Notes under the pieces: model-generated
The model's database searches: none
Told to the model about the DNA's origin: nothing
Seen by the model: the letters and a program-made list of their open reading frames with translations, nothing else
Made by a program: the position numbers and the translations under genes
Shown: positions 8,745 to 18,324 of the stretch, piece after piece
How positions within the stretch are numbered: position 1 is the first letter of the stretch
How the letters are laid out: each line of letters opens with the position of its first letter
From: RGIG995 sp045543655
GTDB lineage: Bacteria; Bacillota; Clostridia; Oscillospirales; UBA644
NCBI GenBank assembly: GCA_045543655.1
Contig: JAZPXN010000015.1
Coordinates: forward strand, 25,246 to 89,245
Reading direction: 5' to 3'
Length of the DNA: 64,000 nt

Positions 8745-9548
8745 TCAATCTTCGTCGTCGTCATCGAAGAAGTCATCATCGTCGTCATCTTCATCGCGGA
8801 AGAAAAGTCTCTTCTTCTTTTTGGTCTCTTTTTTCTTCTTTTGGGGCTCTTCTTCATCAAAGAGATCTTCAAGACCCTTGTTACGCTTCGCTTTTTTAGC
8901 AGGCTTTTCGGTAATTTCTTCTTCGAAATCCAAGGCTTCCTCCTCTGCGGCGACGGTATCCGTCAGTTCGAAGGAGGCTTCTTCTTCCACGGCAGCCACT
9001 TCTTCAACGACGGCAGTACCGGCGTCATTGAAGGACTGATTCAGGATATCAAGAGTTTCAGAGCCGATCTTGATATCTTCAAACTTCATATTGGGAATCT
9101 CTTCGATCATCTTGATGTGAGCAGAATAGGTGTCCATCAAAGAATTCTTAAAGGATTCGATTTCGCCGGTCAGCTTCTGGGTGATGGCATTCTGGCGATT
9201 CGCTTCGTACTGTGCGGTTTCGATGAGCTTTTTCGCATAATCTTCCGCATCGGCAACCAGTCTTTGGGCCTTTTTACGGGCGGCCTCCAGTTCTTCAGAG
9301 GGAACCTGAGGTACCACGACGGGGGTTACTTCGGGTGCGGCAGCAGGAGCGGCGGGCGCGGCGTTGATAACCTCGTTGAGTTTTTCAGTCAACAGATTCA
9401 CCTTATTCTTCAGGGCGTTGCGTTCGTCCAAAAGACGGGTATAATCCACGAGAATCTCATCGAGGAACTGGTCAACCTCTTCACCGTTGTAGCCATCACG
9501 CTTGGCAATGGTAAATTCTTTGGTTTCGATTTCCTTAGGTGTGATCAT
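8745..9548 (-). CDS. divIVA: DivIVA-family cell division / polarity protein
   Basis: DivIVA binds curved membrane at poles and septa and recruits division and polar proteins. The N-terminal 60 residues carry the family block ITPKEIETKEF...GYNGEEVDQFLDEI. A coiled coil and an Ala/Pro/Val linker follow, then a second helical region. The tail is unusual: a Lys-rich stretch followed by a run of Asp and Phe at the very end. The second ATG (9548) is preferred because AAGGAG then lies 8 nt upstream. It sits in the conserved order sepF-divIVA-lspA. Confidence 0.93.
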   Translation of the reverse strand: MITPKEIETKEFTIAKRDGYNGEEVDQFLDEILVDYTRLLDERNALKNKVNLLTEKLNEVINAAPAAPAAAPEVTPVVVPQVPSEELEAARKKAQRLVADAEDYAKKLIETAQYEANRQNAITQKLTGEIESFKNSLMDTYSAHIKMIEEIPNMKFEDIKIGSETLDILNQSFNDAGTAVVEEVAAVEEEASFELTDTVAAEEEALDFEEEITEKPAKKAKRNKGLEDLFDEEEPQKKKKETKKKKRLFFRDEDDDDDDFFDDDDED

Positions 9549-9583
9549 AATCATTTCTCCTTATTAAATCTCATATAGTATTT

Positions 9584-9970
9584 TTAAAATTTTAATTCAA
9601 GATCAAGGCTCGACTCAATATCGCCCGAGATCTCAATTCCTCCGGGGGCAAAGAGATACGTGCTCTGCGCAACTTTACGGGACGTTCCCTGCAGCGCATA
9701 GGCGACGCCGCTGAGAAAATCTATAAAATGCTTAGCGTCTTTTCCGATCAATTCCAGGTTAACGATCACCGATTGCAGATTCATCAAATGCTCCGCAATG
9801 GAGATCAACTGATCGTCGGAGGGGTCGTTGGGACGAAGAATCACAAACTGATTCTTTGCCTTTCCGGAAATTGCAGGGGCGGGAATCTCCTTTTTTGTAC
9901 CGGTCACGGTTTCTTCACCGGAGTATTCTTCTTCGCCTTCCCGCGGAGTGAGACGGTCAAATAATCCCAT
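9584..9970 (-). CDS. sepF: cell division protein SepF
   Basis: SepF tethers FtsZ to the membrane and shapes the septum. The 128-residue product starts with the amphipathic MGLFDRL helix, then an acidic linker to about residue 40, then the compact DUF552 domain with FVILRPN, the VIVNLE strand and the DFLSGVAYAL helix. yggS lies immediately upstream and divIVA downstream, the standard Firmicutes order, though ylmG and ylmH are missing between them here. Confidence 0.95.
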   Translation of the reverse strand: MGLFDRLTPREGEEEYSGEETVTGTKKEIPAPAISGKAKNQFVILRPNDPSDDQLISIAEHLMNLQSVIVNLELIGKDAKHFIDFLSGVAYALQGTSRKVAQSTYLFAPGGIEISGDIESSLDLELKF

Positions 9971-9985
9971 ATCGTACGTCCTTTC

Positions 9986-10639
9986 TTATAGATAAAGTGC
10001 AGTACCAACCCGGACCATATTGGATCCGTAACGGACGGCCTGCCTGTAATCACTGCTCATTCCCATGGACAAAACGTCCATAGTAATATCATAGGGTTTC
10101 TTTTCCGCATAATTGCGATATAATTCGTACATTTTTTTGTAATATTCGTCTTTCGTATCAATCGGCATGATGGCCATGAGTCCCCGGATGCGGAGATTCG
10201 GCAGTTCCGCCGTCTGTCGGAGCAGATCGTCAAGCCTCTCCACGGACACGCCGAATTTTTGCTCTTCTTCAGCGACGTTTACCTGAATTAGAACGTCGGT
10301 ACGTTTTCCTGCAAGACCGGAGCATCGGTCTATTTCTTTCGCCAGATGGAAGGAGTCCACGGAATGGATCAAGTCTGCACAGGAAACGGCTTTTTTGACC
10401 TTATTCGTCTGCAAATGACCAATCAGGTGTCGGGTTCCGTTCATTAACGCGGCCCGTTCCGTCAACGCTGCCACGCGGTTTTCGGCAAAATCCCGGACGC
10501 CGGCATCGTACAATTGAGGAATCACGTCGACAGGCTGGTTTTTCGTAACGGCTACGAGGGTCACGGATTGACCGATTCCGTTTTCTGCTGTGATGCGGGA
10601 GATTTCCTCGCGGATCCGCTGAACATTATCCTTTACCAT
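9986..10639 (-). CDS. yggS: YggS/YlmE family pyridoxal phosphate-binding protein
   Basis: A single-domain alanine-racemase-fold protein that binds PLP and maintains B6 and amino-acid homeostasis; it has no proven catalytic activity. The 217-residue product has the PLP lysine in VAVTKNQP near residue 33, HLIGHLQTNK, and the C-terminal SMGMSSDY and GSNMVRVGTALY blocks that bind the phosphate. Its start overlaps the end of the upstream adaptor gene by 14 nt. Confidence 0.93.
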   Translation of the reverse strand: MVKDNVQRIREEISRITAENGIGQSVTLVAVTKNQPVDVIPQLYDAGVRDFAENRVAALTERAALMNGTRHLIGHLQTNKVKKAVSCADLIHSVDSFHLAKEIDRCSGLAGKRTDVLIQVNVAEEEQKFGVSVERLDDLLRQTAELPNLRIRGLMAIMPIDTKDEYYKKMYELYRNYAEKKPYDITMDVLSMGMSSDYRQAVRYGSNMVRVGTALYL

Positions 10640-11879
10640 TTGCTGTTTTTACTACCTTTCCGTCGTAAATCTCTTTTCCGCCGATGACCACGGAATCGTT
10701 CGTGATCAAAACTCTCCCGCTCGTCTTCGTATTGGAAGATACCACGGCAAAATCCCGGCTTTCATCCCGGTACAGAACTTCAACGGGCTTGAAAATGACT
10801 TTTGCTCCGGAAAGAACGTAAACGCCGGTCTCACCTTCAAAAACCCGGACGGCATCTTTATCCACTTTAAAACCTTTATAAGAATCAAGGATGATTTCCG
10901 CCGGTGTGTTGCGTAATGAATAGATCTCTTTATTAAAGAAAGACGATTCAAATACTAAGGCAACCTCTCCGTTCGTTGGCTCCGAACGGCTGATGACCCG
11001 CATCGTAACGGTTCGAATCCCGTATGCAGAGGTATCAAACCGAAGCGTCCAGGAAGAATTCTTCGTAAATCGTTCCGCGCCGTCTTCGGGGACGGTACAA
11101 AGATAAGTCCAATAAGAAAAGTGCTGAAGTTTTCCTACGTAACCGCTGGGACGCTGTGCCGGAGAAGCTGCAAGGAGTGATTTGACGTCTTCGGGGGTAA
11201 CGGACTCGTATTTCGAGGCGGAATAACCTTCAAAACCGTCATACTGGGATGAGAAATATCCGGCCTCCGAGGCATAGACACCGCTCTGCAATGCAGAATT
11301 TCCATTTAAAAGCGTTTTTCGCGTGGTTTCGCAATTTTGGAGGATCTGTTGGTAATAAGACTTGTCCCCCGTAGCCTTGATATCCCGCTTAACGAAATAA
11401 GACAGAACGTCATCGGCCGCATCCCTGGAGTCGGAAAGATTTCCGGCGTCGGAGATTGACAGATAATCGTTAATTGCCTGCTTTGTCTGAGCGTCGAGCG
11501 TCTTGACGTCGAACTGGGTGGTTGCCGAAACGCAGTCGGATAAAATAGTAATCTGGCGATCAATCGTCTCAACTGCAAGGCGATTTTCTGCGGTGATCTG
11601 TTGGGAACTGACCGTAGCAACGGCGTCTCCGGCGGAAATACGGTCCCCGTCGGATACTTTATAATGCACCGAAGCCGGATTTCCGGCAACGGAAATAATA
11701 CTCTCTTCCCGTAAGGCAATCCCGGAAACCGACAGAGAATCGTCGTACACAATGGGAGTTGCATTCTGAACGGTGATCTCCTCCGAGGCAAAGACCACGG
11801 GGAGAACGCTGGTTGCAAGATATGCAAGCACCGCAAGAATAGCAGCCCATCCGAGAATCATCGTTAATTTATTCTTCAT
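10626..11879 (-). CDS. HlyD-family membrane fusion-like protein
   Basis: The 417-residue protein has one N-terminal TM helix (about 7-30), then a biotinyl-lipoyl-like beta region (residues 40-90), a helical hairpin region, and a returning beta region. This is the architecture of HlyD/RND periplasmic adaptors, here facing outside the membrane. Such genes recur next to sepF/yggS in Clostridia; no transporter partner is in this operon, so a role in the division envelope rather than efflux is possible. Function inferred from fold only. Confidence 0.7.
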   Translation of the reverse strand: MKNKLTMILGWAAILAVLAYLATSVLPVVFASEEITVQNATPIVYDDSLSVSGIALREESIISVAGNPASVHYKVSDGDRISAGDAVATVSSQQITAENRLAVETIDRQITILSDCVSATTQFDVKTLDAQTKQAINDYLSISDAGNLSDSRDAADDVLSYFVKRDIKATGDKSYYQQILQNCETTRKTLLNGNSALQSGVYASEAGYFSSQYDGFEGYSASKYESVTPEDVKSLLAASPAQRPSGYVGKLQHFSYWTYLCTVPEDGAERFTKNSSWTLRFDTSAYGIRTVTMRVISRSEPTNGEVALVFESSFFNKEIYSLRNTPAEIILDSYKGFKVDKDAVRVFEGETGVYVLSGAKVIFKPVEVLYRDESRDFAVVSSNTKTSGRVLITNDSVVIGGKEIYDGKVVKTANGKG

Positions 11880-11883
11880 GATT

Positions 11884-12105
11884 TCAAAGCAAAGAGATCG
11901 TGGAAATCGCGTGCTTGTAGATCATATTCTCTTTCCCGTCCACCTCGAGAAGCACCACAAAATTGTCGTAGCTCTTCACGGTTCCTCGCATCTGAAAGCC
12001 ACTGACAAGATATACTACGATGGGAGATTTGTTCTTGCGGGCGTTGTTGAGAAAAACGTCCTGAATGGCGGTGTAACGGGGATTTTGAACGGTTCCTTCA
12101 GTCAT
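11884..12105 (-). CDS. hfq: RNA chaperone Hfq
   Basis: Hfq forms hexamers that bind U-rich and A-rich RNA and assist small RNA pairing. The 73-residue product consists of just the Sm fold: the N-terminal helix (QDVFLNNARKN), Sm1 region IVVYLVSGFQMRGTVKSYDNFVV split over two strands, and the Sm2 motif YKHAISTI. It ends two residues after the Sm2 block, so there is no flexible C-terminal tail. Location directly after miaA is the classic miaA-hfq arrangement. Confidence 0.95.
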   Translation of the reverse strand: MTEGTVQNPRYTAIQDVFLNNARKNKSPIVVYLVSGFQMRGTVKSYDNFVVLLEVDGKENMIYKHAISTISLL

Positions 12106-12167
12106 CTTAATTTCCTTTCCGATGCCGGTTCATGCGTTGTGTGTATTTGAAATGTTTATACTCCTTT

Positions 12168-12196
12168 ATTATATCATACTTCACGGTATTTGGCTA
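12168..12196 (-). promoter_or_regulatory. possible internal promoter for hfq
   Basis: On the minus strand TAGCCA (-35, 4 of 6) and TATAAT are 17 nt apart, inside the last codons of miaA. It would let hfq be transcribed independently, with a leader of about 60 nt. Confidence 0.5.
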
Positions 12197-13109
12197 TACG
12201 TTCCGCGCAATAGTTCAAAATATTGTCAAAATTTTCGCGATCAATCTGAAACCAATGAATGCGAGGATCCCGCCGAAACCAGGTTAGTTGACGTTTTGCA
12301 TAATTCCTGCTTTCCTTCTGGATCCGGGCAACCGCATCTTCCAAAGAGGTCTCCCCTGCCAGATATTCGTCAAATTGGCGGTAACCGATCGCTTGCCGTG
12401 CCGTACGGGAGCAGGATGGGAGATTCAGCGCCCGGACCTCATCCAGAAGACCTTGCTCCATCATAATTTCTACTCTGCGGTCGATTCGGTCGTATAAAAC
12501 GGCACGGTCTTCCGCGGTGAGACCGAAGCAGAGAAATTCGTAGGGACTTTCGACCTCCATCGCCCGTCGGTTTTGTTCGGTTTGGGTGATGCCGGTATTG
12601 TGATAAACCTCAAAGCCGCGCAAAATTCGCTTTTTATCTTTTGGAAACAGCTTGGATGCCAATTGAGGATCAAATTCCTTTAGGCGATCGAGCATCACGT
12701 CGCCGCCCAAGGCTTCGTACTGTCTTTCCAATTCCGAGCGGTAGGCCTCGTCGTTCGGTTCTTCATTCAGCGTAAGATTGTTCAAGAAAGAGGTTACGTA
12801 CAGCCCGGTACCTCCGGCAATAATGGGAAGCCTCCCACGCGAGAGAATCTCCTGTACCGCAAGATTTGCATCCTCCAGATATTGCTTTAGTGCGTACTCC
12901 TCAGTGGGGGGCAGGAAATCGATTAAATGGTGTGGGATTCCCTGCTTTTCATCCTCCGTCGGCTTTGCGGTTCCGATATTCATTTTTTGATAGATCTGCA
13001 TGGAGTCTGCAGAAACGATCTCCCCGTCAAAGCGTTTTGCCAATTCGATGGAAAGACGGGTTTTGCCCGATGCCGTGGGGCCAACGATCACAACGACGAG
13101 TGGCTTCAT
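12174..13109 (-). CDS. miaA: tRNA dimethylallyltransferase
   Basis: MiaA adds a dimethylallyl group to A37 of tRNAs reading UNN codons, producing i6A, which MiaB (encoded upstream in the same operon) then methylthiolates. The 311-residue product begins with the P-loop GPTASGKT, followed by SADSMQIYQ, the H-H-L-I-D block, and AGGTGLY. The gene is 7 nt from mutL. All family landmarks are present. Confidence 0.96.
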   Translation of the reverse strand: MKPLVVVIVGPTASGKTRLSIELAKRFDGEIVSADSMQIYQKMNIGTAKPTEDEKQGIPHHLIDFLPPTEEYALKQYLEDANLAVQEILSRGRLPIIAGGTGLYVTSFLNNLTLNEEPNDEAYRSELERQYEALGGDVMLDRLKEFDPQLASKLFPKDKKRILRGFEVYHNTGITQTEQNRRAMEVESPYEFLCFGLTAEDRAVLYDRIDRRVEIMMEQGLLDEVRALNLPSCSRTARQAIGYRQFDEYLAGETSLEDAVARIQKESRNYAKRQLTWFRRDPRIHWFQIDRENFDNILNYCAERIAKYREV

Positions 13110-13116
13110 AGATAAC

Positions 13117-15192
13117 TCATTTCAGACGTTTGAATTGTTTTTCAATGGATTTGCGGGTCAGGGAAAATACGATGGGGCGTCCGTGGGGACAATATTGTAA
13201 CTCTTTCTCTCTGCGGAAATATTCGGTTACCAGCCCCTGCAACTCCGGCAGAGTGGTTTTGCTTCCGGAGCGAATCGAAGCCTTACAGGCGATATCGTAG
13301 TAAAAACGATCCATCAAAGTGTCGTCCTTGCCTACCGCAAGGGAATCTGCAAACTGCTGCAGAAGAGGTTCTGCTTCTTCCGGGTCGATCATAGCGGGGA
13401 TCTCGCGGATCAGCAGATCATCTCCGAAGGATTCCAACAGAAAGCCGAACCGGGACAAAAAGTCCGCATTTTCTGACAGGATCCGGTTTTCGTCGATTCC
13501 AAGATGAATTACGATGGGCTGCAGCAGTGATTGAGACGGTACGTGGCTTTTTCGGATGCGTTCAAAATTCATCCGCTCGTGAAGTGCGTGCTTGTCCACG
13601 AAAAGAATATCTTCGCCCTTTTCCACGAGAATATAACAATGGAAGGCTTCCCCGATGATGCGAGGACTCTGCTCCGCAGCAAACAACACGGGTTCTTCTT
13701 TTTCGACAGGCTCCGCCAACTTTTCGGAGACGGAAACCGTCTGTTCTTTCGATCTTTCGGCGCGGAAGGTTTTCGTTTCGACCGTGGGCAAATATGCGGA
13801 TGGCTCCGTTTTGGGGGAGGTCCGGGCGTTTGCCGTGACGTCGTTGAGAATCAAAGGAGGGAGTTCTTTTTTGGCAGGGGCGGTTATTGTCCATCCGGAT
13901 TTTTCGCCGATCACGACCGAAGATTCAGCGGGCTTTGCGGCCGATTCTGCTTTCGGTTCGGTTTTAAGGTTTTGGATCGACGTTTTGCCCTGCACCGTAT
14001 GCGGCGCTTGCGCCGCCACGGAAGCATTCACGCGGGCTTCCGGCTTTTTCTCGGGGGTAACCACCTTGACGGATGGCGGCACTACGTATTCCGGGCTCCT
14101 CTTTACGGGGATATCCACCTTTGCGTAAGGCGTTTTCTTGATGGGAGAAATCTCGGTTCTTGCCGGTTCTGCAGGCTTCGCAATCTGCATCTCTACGATG
14201 CCCGAATCGTCCGAAAGCGCCTTTTCTGCCGCCTTCCGGACGGCGTAGGCTACGGCGTTTTCATCAGCAAATTTTACTTCCAGCTTACTGGGGTGAACGT
14301 TAACGTCTACTTGACTCGTGGGGAGTTCAACGAAAAGAACGCAGACCGGAGCCCGCCCGATGAGCATTTTGTTATGGTACGCATTTTCCAGCCCGGAAGT
14401 AAGGATGGGTGAGCGGACGTGTCTGCCATTAAGGAAAAATATCTGACGGCTCCGATTCGCTTTGGAGTAGATCGGCTTTCCTATGATCCCGGAAACGCGG
14501 ATATCACCGACGGTAACGTCGGTCTTTAAGGACATTTCTGCAAATTCCTTGCCGAACACCGAAAATACGGCCTCGGTCAGACTTCCGCTTCCGGGAGTAT
14601 GAAGGCGATCCGTTCCATTAGAGATAAAACGGAAGGAAATATCCGGATGTGAAAGAGCCAGCCGCTCCATAACGGCCTGCACCGCGCCGGCTTCTGCAGG
14701 TTCGGATTTCATGAATTTCAGCCGCGCAGGCGTATTGAAAAACAAATCCTGCACGGTAAAAACCGAACCGTCGGGGCATCCGCATTCTTCTTCGGAGAGA
14801 ATCTCCCCTTCCGAAACCTCGAATCGGGTACCGGAGGTGCTTGCGGCTTCTTTCGTGGTCAGGGTAACCTTGGAAACAGCGGAGATGGCCGCCAAAGCCT
14901 CGCCCCGGAAGCCCAGGGTCGCAATGCGGTTCAAGTCTTCTTCCGTGGCTATTTTACTGGTTGCATGCTTGAGAAACGCTTTCCGGGCGTTTGCCGCAGA
15001 CATTCCGCATCCGTCATCGGAAATGCGGATCATAGAAAGTCCGCCCTTGCGAATTTCCACGGAAACGTGTTTTGCCCCGGCGTCAATGGCGTTCTCCACC
15101 ATTTCTTTTACGGCGGAGGCGGGGCGGTCAACGACCTCCCCGGCGGCGATCAGATTGATCACCGAAGAATCAAGCAGGCGGATCTCCGGCAT
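13117..15192 (-). CDS. mutL: DNA mismatch repair protein MutL
   Basis: MutL is the ATPase/nicking partner of MutS. The 691-residue product has the GHKL ATPase domain with ENAIDAG, DDGCGM and GFRGEAL motifs, a long Pro/Lys/Glu-rich linker (about 345-500), and a C-terminal dimerisation/endonuclease domain. The metal-site motif appears as DKHALHER and the end carries CPHGRPI, consistent with an intrinsically nicking MutL of organisms lacking MutH. It is translated after mutS in the same unit. Confidence 0.96.
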   Translation of the reverse strand: MPEIRLLDSSVINLIAAGEVVDRPASAVKEMVENAIDAGAKHVSVEIRKGGLSMIRISDDGCGMSAANARKAFLKHATSKIATEEDLNRIATLGFRGEALAAISAVSKVTLTTKEAASTSGTRFEVSEGEILSEEECGCPDGSVFTVQDLFFNTPARLKFMKSEPAEAGAVQAVMERLALSHPDISFRFISNGTDRLHTPGSGSLTEAVFSVFGKEFAEMSLKTDVTVGDIRVSGIIGKPIYSKANRSRQIFFLNGRHVRSPILTSGLENAYHNKMLIGRAPVCVLFVELPTSQVDVNVHPSKLEVKFADENAVAYAVRKAAEKALSDDSGIVEMQIAKPAEPARTEISPIKKTPYAKVDIPVKRSPEYVVPPSVKVVTPEKKPEARVNASVAAQAPHTVQGKTSIQNLKTEPKAESAAKPAESSVVIGEKSGWTITAPAKKELPPLILNDVTANARTSPKTEPSAYLPTVETKTFRAERSKEQTVSVSEKLAEPVEKEEPVLFAAEQSPRIIGEAFHCYILVEKGEDILFVDKHALHERMNFERIRKSHVPSQSLLQPIVIHLGIDENRILSENADFLSRFGFLLESFGDDLLIREIPAMIDPEEAEPLLQQFADSLAVGKDDTLMDRFYYDIACKASIRSGSKTTLPELQGLVTEYFRREKELQYCPHGRPIVFSLTRKSIEKQFKRLK

Positions 15193-15215
15193 AACTCAAA
15201 CCCTTTCTGATTGGA

Positions 15216-17843
15216 TCAAATATCCTTTGCTTGCTTTGCAAGCTTGTAAAGTTCGTTCATGGCTTCGATGGGCGTGAGCAGGGTCACGTCCATTTTTTTC
15301 AGCGTTTCAATGATGGCGTCGGTATATCCCGCAGTCATAGAGATTTGCAGATCTTCTTCTTTTGCGGTCTTGACGGGGCGCTGGGCAGGCTGTGATTCCA
15401 ATTCCGAAAGGATCACCTCCGCACGGCGGATAATCTCCTCGGGAACACCGGCAAGGCGGGCAACCTCAACGCCGTAACTGTCGTCGGTGCCGCCCTCAAC
15501 GATCTTCCGAAGAAAAAGAATATCCTTCCCCTTCTTTTTGGCGGCGATATTGTAATTTCGCACGCCGGACATCGTATCTTCCAGCGCAATCAACTCGTGA
15601 TAATGCGTAGCAAACAGCGATTTCCCGCCAATCTTCTGGGTCGCGTATTCGACGACGGCCCGGGCGATACTCATCCCGTCGAAGGTGGAGGTGCCGCGTC
15701 CGATCTCATCAAAGATCATGAGAGAGCGTTTTGTTGCATTCTTAACGATATAGGCCACTTCATTCATTTCCACCATAAACGTGGATTGCCCCATCGCCAG
15801 ATCGTCGGAGGCGCCGACCCGGGTAAAGATCCGGTCACAGACGCCTACGGTGGCCGAGGAAGCGGGAACGAAAGAGCCGATCTGGGCCATCAGAATAATA
15901 ATGGCAACCTGCCGCATATAGGTGGATTTCCCTGCCATGTTCGGCCCGGTAATAATGGCGGTACGATGGTCTCCCCGGTCAAGATAGGTATCGTTTGGGA
16001 CGAACATATCGTCTCTGAGCATCGATTCCACTACGGGATGTCTGCCGTTTTTGATATCGATCAAGTCGCCTTCGTTGACGTAGGGGCAGGTGTAATTGTT
16101 TTTCAACGCTACGTGCGCCAGAGACAACAGTGCATCCAACAGTGCGATGGCGTCGGCAGAACGGCGGATGCGGTCGAGTGAGTCTGCCAGTTTCTTTTTC
16201 AGTTCAGTATAAAGATCGTATTCGATCTGGACGATCTGATCGTTCGCCGTGGCAAGCTGAAGCTCAATCTCCTTCAGCTCCGGCGTAATGTAACGTTCCG
16301 CATTCACCAGCGTTCCCTTGCGGATATAATGCTCGGGGACCAGGTGAGTATTAAGCTTGGTGACTTCGAGATAATAACCGATAATCTTGTTATACCCGAT
16401 CTTCAGGTTCTTAATTCCTGTTTTTTCCTTTTCGGAGGCTTCGATATTGGCAAGAACCTGCTTGGTATTTTTCAGAAGATCCTGCAGCTCATCTAGCTTT
16501 GCGTGATAACCGGGGCGGATCATCTTCCCTTCCCGGATCAGCATCGGAGGCTCGTCTACCAGCGCAGAATCAATGCTTTCGCAAAGATCTTCCAAAGGAT
16601 CAAGGTCGGAGTATATCTTCTTCAGCAAGGAAGGCTCCATGGGCTTCAGGATACGCTTGATCTCCGGAAAAACGGAAAAACTGACGCAGAGTGCCCGCAT
16701 ATCCCGGGGATTCAGCGTGTCGTAGACGATTTTTGTCATCAGCCGCTGAACGTCCCGTACGCTGGTAAGAAGCTCTCTCAATTCGGTGCGCTCCAGGTGA
16801 GCGTCGTAAAGCTTGCGTACCGCGTCCTGACGCCCCATGATCGAGGGGATATCCAACAGCGGCTTTTCAAGAAATTTCCGCAATTGCCGAGCTCCCATAG
16901 CCGTTTTGGTTTTATCAAGGACTCCCAGAAGAGATCCTTGCCGTTCCTTGCTACGGAGCGTCTCTACGATTTCAAGATTACGCCAGGTAGAATAATCCAA
17001 TTCCATGTATTCTCCGTCGGAAAGATAACGGAGATTTTTCATATGGGAAAGATCGCAAAGCTGAGTCTTTTGCAGATAGTCCAGCAATCCTCCGGCCGCC
17101 TTCAGATACAGTTCTCCCTCCGGAAGATTCATATCACGGACCGATTTTCCCGTTTGCTGCTCCAAGCGGCGGATACAATCCTTCAGGCGAAAGCTTTCCG
17201 GGTCTCCTTCCTTGACGGTGCATTGCCCAAGCTTCCCAAAATATTCCCGAATCAGATGCAATTCTCCGGCAGCTTTATTTAAATAAGCCTCTTTGGGGGA
17301 ATAACGGCACAGGTGAGACAACAGAGAAGGATCAGAGGATTTGAAAGCGTCGGTGAGAAAGAAGTCGCCCGTGGTAACGTCGGCGTAGCAGAAAGAAACC
17401 TTTCCCTCGTCGGCACAGATTCCCACGATATAATTATTCTTTTTTTCATCCAGCATTGCAGGCTCGGTAACGGTGCCGGGAGTGATAACCCGGGTTACGT
17501 CACGCCCCAGAACCTCGTTGGAATTGTCCGCCTTGTTCTGTTCGCAGATGGTAACGCTGAATCCCTTAGACACCAAACGGGAGATATAATTATCCACGCT
17601 ATGGAAGGGCACCCCGCACATTGGGGCCCGCTCTTCAAGTCCGCAATCCCGTCCGGTAAGAGTCAGATCCAACTCCCGGCTGACGGTACGGGCGTCGTCA
17701 AAGAACATCTCGTAAAAATCTCCGAGACGGTACATCAGGATGCAGTCGTTATACTGCTGTTTCAGTTCAAGATACTGTCGCATCATGGGAGACAGCTTTT
17801 CAGTCTGAATTACGTCCCCATAGGCGGTGATAATCTCCGGCAT
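15216..17843 (-). CDS. mutS: DNA mismatch repair protein MutS
   Basis: Mismatch recognition ATPase. The 875-residue product shows the N-terminal mismatch-reading GDFYEMF (Phe-x-Glu), the connector and lever domains, the Walker A GPNMAGKST, the DEIGRGTSTFDG Walker B and the ATHYHEL signature, with a C-terminal helix-turn-helix. Length matches MutS1. It lies between ylbF and mutL in one transcription unit. Confidence 0.97.
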   Translation of the reverse strand: MPEIITAYGDVIQTEKLSPMMRQYLELKQQYNDCILMYRLGDFYEMFFDDARTVSRELDLTLTGRDCGLEERAPMCGVPFHSVDNYISRLVSKGFSVTICEQNKADNSNEVLGRDVTRVITPGTVTEPAMLDEKKNNYIVGICADEGKVSFCYADVTTGDFFLTDAFKSSDPSLLSHLCRYSPKEAYLNKAAGELHLIREYFGKLGQCTVKEGDPESFRLKDCIRRLEQQTGKSVRDMNLPEGELYLKAAGGLLDYLQKTQLCDLSHMKNLRYLSDGEYMELDYSTWRNLEIVETLRSKERQGSLLGVLDKTKTAMGARQLRKFLEKPLLDIPSIMGRQDAVRKLYDAHLERTELRELLTSVRDVQRLMTKIVYDTLNPRDMRALCVSFSVFPEIKRILKPMEPSLLKKIYSDLDPLEDLCESIDSALVDEPPMLIREGKMIRPGYHAKLDELQDLLKNTKQVLANIEASEKEKTGIKNLKIGYNKIIGYYLEVTKLNTHLVPEHYIRKGTLVNAERYITPELKEIELQLATANDQIVQIEYDLYTELKKKLADSLDRIRRSADAIALLDALLSLAHVALKNNYTCPYVNEGDLIDIKNGRHPVVESMLRDDMFVPNDTYLDRGDHRTAIITGPNMAGKSTYMRQVAIIILMAQIGSFVPASSATVGVCDRIFTRVGASDDLAMGQSTFMVEMNEVAYIVKNATKRSLMIFDEIGRGTSTFDGMSIARAVVEYATQKIGGKSLFATHYHELIALEDTMSGVRNYNIAAKKKGKDILFLRKIVEGGTDDSYGVEVARLAGVPEEIIRRAEVILSELESQPAQRPVKTAKEEDLQISMTAGYTDAIIETLKKMDVTLLTPIEAMNELYKLAKQAKDI

Positions 17844-17880
17844 ATCGTTAACGTCCTTATCTGTGATCTATATGCTGATT

Positions 17881-18276
17881 TCAGTGGCAGCCGCCGCAGG
17901 AGGAGCAGTTTCCTCCGCAGGAATGGGGCTCTTCCCCGGTCACGTGGAAATTGATGATCTGGTAGACCTCGTTGACGATCTCCTGCAGAGCTTCGGAAGC
18001 CTCGGAGAACTGCTTCATGACGGGGTGATTGATCACCTTGCTGTAGGATTCGTTCATGGTGTCCCGCATTTTGTTCATGGCTTCTTCATCCTGCTCGGCA
18101 GCGTCCTTCTGCAGTTCCTGCATCAGCTGCATACGACGGAGATTGTATTCGCCGATAAACATCTGCAGCTCGGAGTCGGTCTCCTGCAGAGCCTTCGCTT
18201 CGTTGTATTTTTTGAACTGTTCGCTAGCCTCAATTGCTTCGCCCAGTTCGTGTGCAAGCTTTTTCAGATCGTTCAT
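17881..18276 (-). CDS. YlbF/YmcA-family protein with a Cys-rich tail
   Basis: A helical protein of about 131 residues of the Com_YlbF family; in Bacillus YlbF, YmcA and YaaT form the Fe-S-containing RicAFT complex controlling RNase Y, competence and sporulation. The core helices span residues 1-110. The last 12 residues carry CGGNCSSCGGCH, four cysteines and a histidine that could bind a metal or Fe-S cluster. The second ATG (18276) fits the GAGG site better than the first, which abuts it. Its position between miaB and mutS is typical for Clostridia. Confidence 0.85.
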   Translation of the reverse strand: MNDLKKLAHELGEAIEASEQFKKYNEAKALQETDSELQMFIGEYNLRRMQLMQELQKDAAEQDEEAMNKMRDTMNESYSKVINHPVMKQFSEASEALQEIVNEVYQIINFHVTGEEPHSCGGNCSSCGGCH

Positions 18277-18324
18277 AATTAACATCCTCGTTTCTTGTAA
18301 ATTTTATTTGAATTGATTGAACGC

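Noticed and set aside
18276..18285. First ATG of the YlbF-family gene as start
   Set aside because: It directly abuts the GAGG site, while the ATG three codons later has proper spacing.
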